From Euperipatoides rowelli (Eukaryota > Onychophora > Udeonychophora > Euonychophora > Peripatopsidae): DNA of 10,934 nt. The position numbers and the translations under genes were made by a program. The stretch is taken from the NCBI GenBank assembly GCA_003024985.2, contig PXIH01S0014543.1; one strand, 5' to 3'. How positions within the stretch are numbered: position 1 is the first letter of the stretch; every line of letters begins with the position of its first letter. Below are positions 8,104 to 10,934 of the stretch, one piece after another. A model generated the notes under the pieces. The model ran no database searches. It saw only the letters and a list, made by a program, of their open reading frames with translations, and was not told where the DNA came from.

Positions 8104-8240
8104 CTGGGTGGTTAGCACCCAGTAGCGCCCTTCAGTGGATACCATCCACAGAACACAATAGAGTCCTACTAAGATTTATATTCCACTGCCCAAGTCCTGT
8201 ATATGCAGTGTGGTCTAGTACCGGATGGTTTAGCACCCAC
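8104..8240. repeat. Cluster of small hairpins with a repeated GGTTTAGCACCCA word
   Basis: Three inverted repeats follow one another. CTGGGTG-GTTAG-CACCCAG is at 8104-8122 (7-bp stem, 5-nt loop). GTGGAT-ACC-ATCCAC is at 8135-8149. CACTGC and GCAGTG are at 8184-8189 and 8205-8210. A diverged copy of the first loop region, GGATGGTTTAGCACCCAC, is at 8223-8240. The 64-codon open frame over this block (8097-8291) has no protein-like features. It is probably a fragment of an unidentified repeat. Confidence 0.5.
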
Positions 8241-8384
8241 ATAATAGACTCCGCTCAATTGTGGGACACTGGCTACAAAAATATAAATTAATGTCACTGT
8301 CTCTATAATGTTTTCAGTGGCCTATCGAAGATAAACTAGTCAGCTTTCTATTATGACTACGATATATGACTGTTAACTAGAACT

Positions 8385-8535
8385 GAACTGCGGTTAGACA
8401 CTGGATGAGAATAAACTATCTTTATTTCTTTTATAACAACTGCGGTAAACTGACTAGCCTCTGGTGAATGTAAATAAAACTAACTGGGTTACATTTCTGG
8501 AAAAACTTCCCTAAGTGCTGCGGTTAGAATAATAA
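8385..8535. repeat. Degenerate repeats around AACTGCGGT
   Basis: CTGCGGTTAGACACTGGATG then AGAATAAACTA (from about 8388), CTGCGGTAAACTGAC ... CTCTGGTGAATGTAAATAAAACTA (from about 8441) and CTGCGGTTAGAATAATAAA (from about 8518) are related. A weaker CAGTGG...GATAAACTAGT begins near 8317. Spacing is irregular (about 50-80 bp). The block ends about 120 bp upstream of the semaphorin exon. Confidence 0.5.
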
Positions 8536-8631
8536 ATGTATTTTTTTTTTAATTTTAAAATGAATTTGTTTTGAAAAGTGAAATTTAAATTTAAAATTGA
8601 TTTTATAATGTTTAGTTTATGATATACATTT

Positions 8632-8651
8632 TTTCCTCTCTTTTTTTTAAG
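8632..8651 (+). other. Splice acceptor and pyrimidine tract
   Basis: A run of T and C residues (TTTTCCTCTCTTTTTTTT) leads into AAG, with the AG at 8650-8651. It directly precedes the open sema coding frame. This is a canonical 3' splice site. Confidence 0.85.
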
Positions 8652-8799
8652 AAATGGTTTGATTGGATCTGCCATTTGTTCTTTCAATATGACCGAGATT
8701 GATAATGCTTTTAATGGACGCTTTATGACGAGAGTGGGAGGAACAAAATTCTGGACACCATACCCCAAAACAGATGAGCCTGAACCTCGGCCGGGAAAA
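8652..8799 (+). CDS. Internal exon of a semaphorin gene (part of the sema domain)
   Basis: This 148-bp internal exon of a semaphorin encodes part of the sema beta-propeller, the extracellular domain by which semaphorins bind plexin receptors in axon and cell guidance. The first base completes a codon begun in the upstream exon. Then come 49 codons: NGLIGSAICSFNMTEI, an NAFNGRF segment, a divergent loop (TRVGGTKFW), and PEPRPGK at the end. The G-SA-[IV]-C-x-[FY]-x-M core, the F-x-G-x-[FY] motif and the P-x-PRPG-x-C signature are hallmarks of sema domains. The expected cysteine after PRPGK would begin the next exon, not found in this window. N-M-T is a potential glycosylation site. The exon ends in phase 0 at a consensus donor. 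The class is uncertain; the closest impression from memory is an invertebrate secreted class-2 type. No flanking exons are visible. Confidence 0.88.
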
Positions 8800-8805
8800 G
8801 TAAGT
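8800..8805 (+). other. Splice donor GTAAGT
   Basis: This is a perfect metazoan 5' splice consensus immediately after the codon for the final Lys of PRPGK. The open frame continues past it to 8946, but the residues after it do not resemble semaphorin sequence. Confidence 0.85.
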
Positions 8806-9349
8806 AATAGTTTCAATGTATTTGTTTGTAATGTTTTATTCCATCATACATCATCGCAGATAGTGCACTCCTATTATACTCAAAGAGGTTGTTTTGGGGA
8901 GATTAGATGCCCCCACCCTCTCCACAGCAAAAACCACACTAGTTAATAGGATGTGTATTTTTTTATGACTCTAGGTCTAGCTGTAGGACCCCACACTCCT
9001 GGTCATATGACACTTTTTTTCCGTTGCATTTTAATGAAACTTACAATGAATAGTCTCCACACTGTACCATTTATAAATGTATAATATTTTTCCCATCTCA
9101 TCATTACTGATGCAGCTATACTACTTCAAACACATAGGCTATTTCCAGATGATGTTTCTTACCAACCGCACTAGGGTTCAGCATGGTTCCAGCTTTTTAA
9201 CAAAGCTAAATAAAATGATGAATTTAAAATATTTGCGATTTATAACTTCTGTCCTGATATAGACTTTCAAACTATATTTCAAACTATACTTATATTTACT
9301 TATAAATAGATAATAAATATGGGTTTTAGCACCTAATACAGGTCCCTTA
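8806..9349. other. Intron sequence after the semaphorin exon
   Basis: This is AT-rich DNA with no further sema-like segment. The open frames at 9077-9262 (+) and 9178-9387 (-) are AT-rich chance frames without domains. No repeats stand out until the CTTCC-rich array begins at about 9350. Confidence 0.5.
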
Positions 9350-9487
9350 CAGTTCAGGGTCAAAAGGTAACTTTCGGTTCCTGTCAAAAAGTCATTTCCT
9401 GATCCTGTTTCTTAAAACGATTGGAGTTTTTTAGGCCTATACTTCCAGTTTTTGACATCACATCAGCCTGGCTTGACTTCCTGTTCC

Positions 9488-9500
9488 GGGCCAAAGGTCA
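9488..9500 (+). promoter_or_regulatory. DR1-like motif in repeat unit
   Basis: GGGCCA A AGGTCA is a one-base-spaced direct repeat with a variant first half-site, at the same unit position as the perfect site at 9752-9764. CACTTCC follows. Confidence 0.3.
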
Positions 9501-9751
9501 CTTCCAGTCATAATCCAAGATGGTTGACTTCCTGTTTCTTAAAGGAATTTGGGTTTTAGGCTTATACTTCTGGTTAATGACATCACATCCTGCCTAGATT
9601 GACTTCCTGTCATGCACAGTACACCACTGTGGGTTCCATAAAATCCATGATGGCCAATTTTCTGTTCCTGTTTCTTAAAGGTATAGAGGTTATTTAGGCC
9701 TAGACTTCTACTTTATGATGTCACATTCTGCCTAGGTTGACTTCTTCTTCC

Positions 9752-9764
9752 AGGTCAAAGGTCA
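9752..9764 (+). promoter_or_regulatory. Perfect DR1 motif in repeat unit
   Basis: AGGTCA A AGGTCA is identical to the site at 789-801 in the left block and is again followed by CTTCC. The exact motif is kept in two copies 9 kb apart while neighbouring sequence has diverged. Whether that reflects selection or simple inheritance cannot be told from two copies. Confidence 0.4.
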
Positions 9765-10003
9765 CTTCCAATCAAACTCCAAAATAGCAGATTTCCTGTT
9801 GCTGTTTTTTTTTCAGATATTAGAGCATTTAAAGCTTTATTATCCAGAATATTGTATTGCATCATGAGATAGATGTCCCTCCCACTCTGGATGAACCGGC
9901 TTCCTGTCCAAGATGGTCCATTTATGATTCCTGTATGGACTACTACTGGTCTTGTGCAGTCACATTTTCCTGAACATCTTCAACCAGATGTCATATGACT
10001 GGA

Positions 10004-10090
10004 AGTGACATCATAACCGGAAGCTGGAAATCCAAGATGGCCAACTTCCAGTTCCTGTTTTAGGTACATCTCGGTCTTTTCCAAGATGGC
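10004..10090. repeat. Left arm of a long inverted repeat
   Basis: This arm pairs with the reverse complement of 10407-10489. Shared words include AGTGACATCATAAC, GGAAA(A)TCCAAGATG, ACTTCC, CCTGTTTTAGGTACATCT, GTC-TTTTC and AAGATG-CC. The separating interior is about 316 bp. The arms are made of the same ETS/YY1-like words as the neighbouring repeats. Confidence 0.75.
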
Positions 10091-10406
10091 CAACTGGAAG
10101 TTTCATCATAACCGGAAGTGATGTCATCACCAAAAGTGGCATTATAAAATCCAAAATGGCCAACTTCCGGTCAACTGACTTCCAGTTTAAAAAAAACCCA
10201 AGATAGCCGACTTCCAGTTTCTGTGATGGGCAGAACGATGCACAAAAAAAAACTCAGAATTTATTTTTAAATTTTTTATTAATCAGAATATCCAAGATAG
10301 CCAACCGGAAGCCATTATTAATGTTATTTTTGGATTTTTAAGACCCTTATGAATATTAATATGAATTTTTAAGTTCTTCACACATCATTTAACTTCACGT
10401 CTGGTC
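10091..10406. repeat. Interior of the inverted repeat, further copies of the word family
   Basis: It contains ACCGGAAGTGATGTCATCA (10111-10129), CCAAAATGGCCAACTTCCGG (from 10151), CCAAGATAGCCGACTTCC (from about 10198) and CCAAGATAGCCAACCGGAAG (from about 10291). An AT-rich stretch occupies about 10256-10380. No coding frame is seen. Confidence 0.6.
10111..10129 (+). promoter_or_regulatory. ETS motif joined to a variant CRE motif
   Basis: ACCGGAAGTG is the ETS (GABP-like) consensus and overlaps TGATGTCA, a one-base variant of the CRE TGACGTCA. The ETS-CRE arrangement GGAAGTGACGTCA is a known composite in animal promoters. A related version, GGAAGTGACATCA, is at 10001-10013. This is a sequence match only. 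Confidence 0.35.
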
Positions 10407-10489
10407 GGACATCTTAGAAAAGAGACCCAGATGTACCTAAAACAGGAAAGGAAGTCATTCATCTTGGATTTTCCAGTTATGATGTCACT
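10407..10489. repeat. Right arm of the long inverted repeat
   Basis: Its reverse complement reads AGTGACATCATAACTGG, then AAAATCCAAGATG, then CTTCCTTTCCTGTTTTAGG and TACATCTGGGTC, matching 10004-10090 with small gaps. The outer ends stop sharing sequence after AGTGACATC / GATGTCACT. Confidence 0.75.
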
Positions 10490-10744
10490 CCACTAGCTAT
10501 TGTGCTATACATATCTACATCAAATCTCTCGCAAATTCTATATTTGATTTAATTGTTCATCTGACTGCACTAAATGTTTATGTGACTCAATTCAAACCTA
10601 AAGTAACTTGAGATTTGTGTAAAATCTCTAGGATGTTATCAAAGCAATTTCAATTTGAAATATATATTTACTTAAATATTGGTAAAAATAATTCAATTCA
10701 GAGAATTACATATAAGAAAGAAAATCAATTTGTGAAAAAATTTA
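10490..10744. other. AT-rich noncoding DNA
   Basis: This holds no recognisable gene. The open frame 10615-10827 (+) runs through AT-rich DNA into the antisense of the tRNA-like element and is a chance frame. Confidence 0.5.
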
Positions 10745-10812
10745 GAATGTTCTGCACTGGGAATCGAACCACAGACCACCTTATTGCAGTAACCACTGTG
10801 CTATTACTATAC
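10745..10812 (-). mobile_element. tRNA-derived SINE-like head with intact A and B boxes
   Basis: On the minus strand, TAGCACAGTGG (10793-10803) matches the Pol III A-box consensus TRGYNNARNGG exactly. GGTTCGATTCC (10760-10770) matches the B box GGTTCGANNCC exactly. The start-to-start spacing is 33 bp, shorter than the 40 or more of a normal tRNA. The would-be acceptor stem (ATAGTAA upstream of the A box) does not pair with sequence after the B box. It is therefore not a functional tRNA gene but a tRNA-derived element. The minus-strand sequence beyond the B box is AT-rich, and neither a body nor a tail is recognised. It does not share a body with the insert at 3100-3237. Confidence 0.6.
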
Positions 10813-10934
10813 AGACTTACATTTTAACATTCATGAAAACTTAAATTACTATAAAATAAATCTAAAAATAAGACAAATTAAGGATGTTATTTTTTTTTGA
10901 AGCCACATATTATGTTTTGATTTCATATTTTTTT

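Larger units (their letters stand above)
9350..9830. repeat. CTTCC-rich tandem repeat, ~127-136-bp units
   Basis: The anchor CTGTTTCTTAAA occurs at 9405, 9532 and 9668, with a decayed version near 9802, giving spacings of 127, 136 and about 134 bp. Within each unit the order is: anchor, GG-TTTTAGGCCTATACTTC, TGACATCACATC(C)TGCCTAG, TTGACTTCCTGTTCC, then (except in unit 2) GGTCAAAGGTCACTTCCA, then TCCAAGATGG. The first AGGTCA-type block begins near 9352. The same family occurs at 746-1035. The copies are diverged, so the array is not a recent expansion. Confidence 0.8.

Noticed and set aside
8097-8291. 64-codon plus-strand open frame
   Set aside because: It overlaps a hairpin and repeat cluster and shows no recognisable domain or splice signals.
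8511-8816. 101-codon minus-strand open frame
   Set aside because: It is the antisense shadow of the semaphorin exon and its poly-T acceptor region.
8800-8946. Extension of the sema frame past the donor to a stop at 8946
   Set aside because: Sema similarity ends exactly at the GTAAGT donor, and the continuation is intron read-through.
1-10934. CRISPR array, bacterial operon or phage content
   Set aside because: No regular short repeats with unique spacers, no ribosome-binding sites or long ORFs, and clear animal exon, LINE and SINE features.

Overview
The window looks like AT-rich intronic/intergenic DNA from an animal, most plausibly an invertebrate. A mollusc or other lophotrochozoan is my inference from the repeat content, not something the sequence proves. 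The reasons are a spliced semaphorin-type exon with clean splice signals, an RTE-type LINE, tRNA-derived SINE-like elements, many minisatellites, and no bacterial gene organisation. No complete gene is present. Nearly all ORFs of 60-100 codons are chance frames in low-complexity or repeat DNA.

Layout. 1-745: AT-rich, with one short direct repeat pair. 746-1260: diverged copies of a dispersed repeat rich in CTTCC/AAGGTCA words. 1261-2250: AT-rich, nothing recognisable. 2251-2414: a ~50-bp tandem repeat. 2415-2965: mixed noncoding DNA. About 2981-4102: a 5'-truncated, decayed RTE-type LINE on the minus strand, interrupted at 3100-3237 by a plus-strand SINE-like insert flanked by 20-bp target-site duplications. 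4239-5060: a 4-unit minisatellite and two short open frames of doubtful meaning. 5153-5235: a second, headless copy of the SINE body. 5409-5698: a ~145-bp tandem duplication. 5950-8030: AT- and poly-T-rich DNA without visible genes. 8040-8530: hairpins and degenerate repeats.

The one host coding segment is 8652-8799 (+), a 148-bp exon encoding part of a sema domain (GSAICSFNM ... PEPRPGK). It has a pyrimidine tract plus AG acceptor and a perfect GTAAGT donor. The rest of the window on both sides is probably intron of this semaphorin gene, because no other sema exon was found.

9350-10490: an array of the CTTCC-rich repeat (units ~127-136 bp), then an inverted repeat (10004-10090 against 10407-10489). 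Copies carry words matching ETS (CCGGAAGT), YY1 (CAAGATGGC), variant CRE (TGATGTCA) and nuclear-receptor DR1 (AGGTCAAAGGTCA) sites. About 10745-10812 (-): a tRNA-like sequence with exact A-box and B-box consensus, probably a SINE head. The most interesting signals are the nested SINE with its second copy, and the repeat family that carries clustered transcription-factor words.
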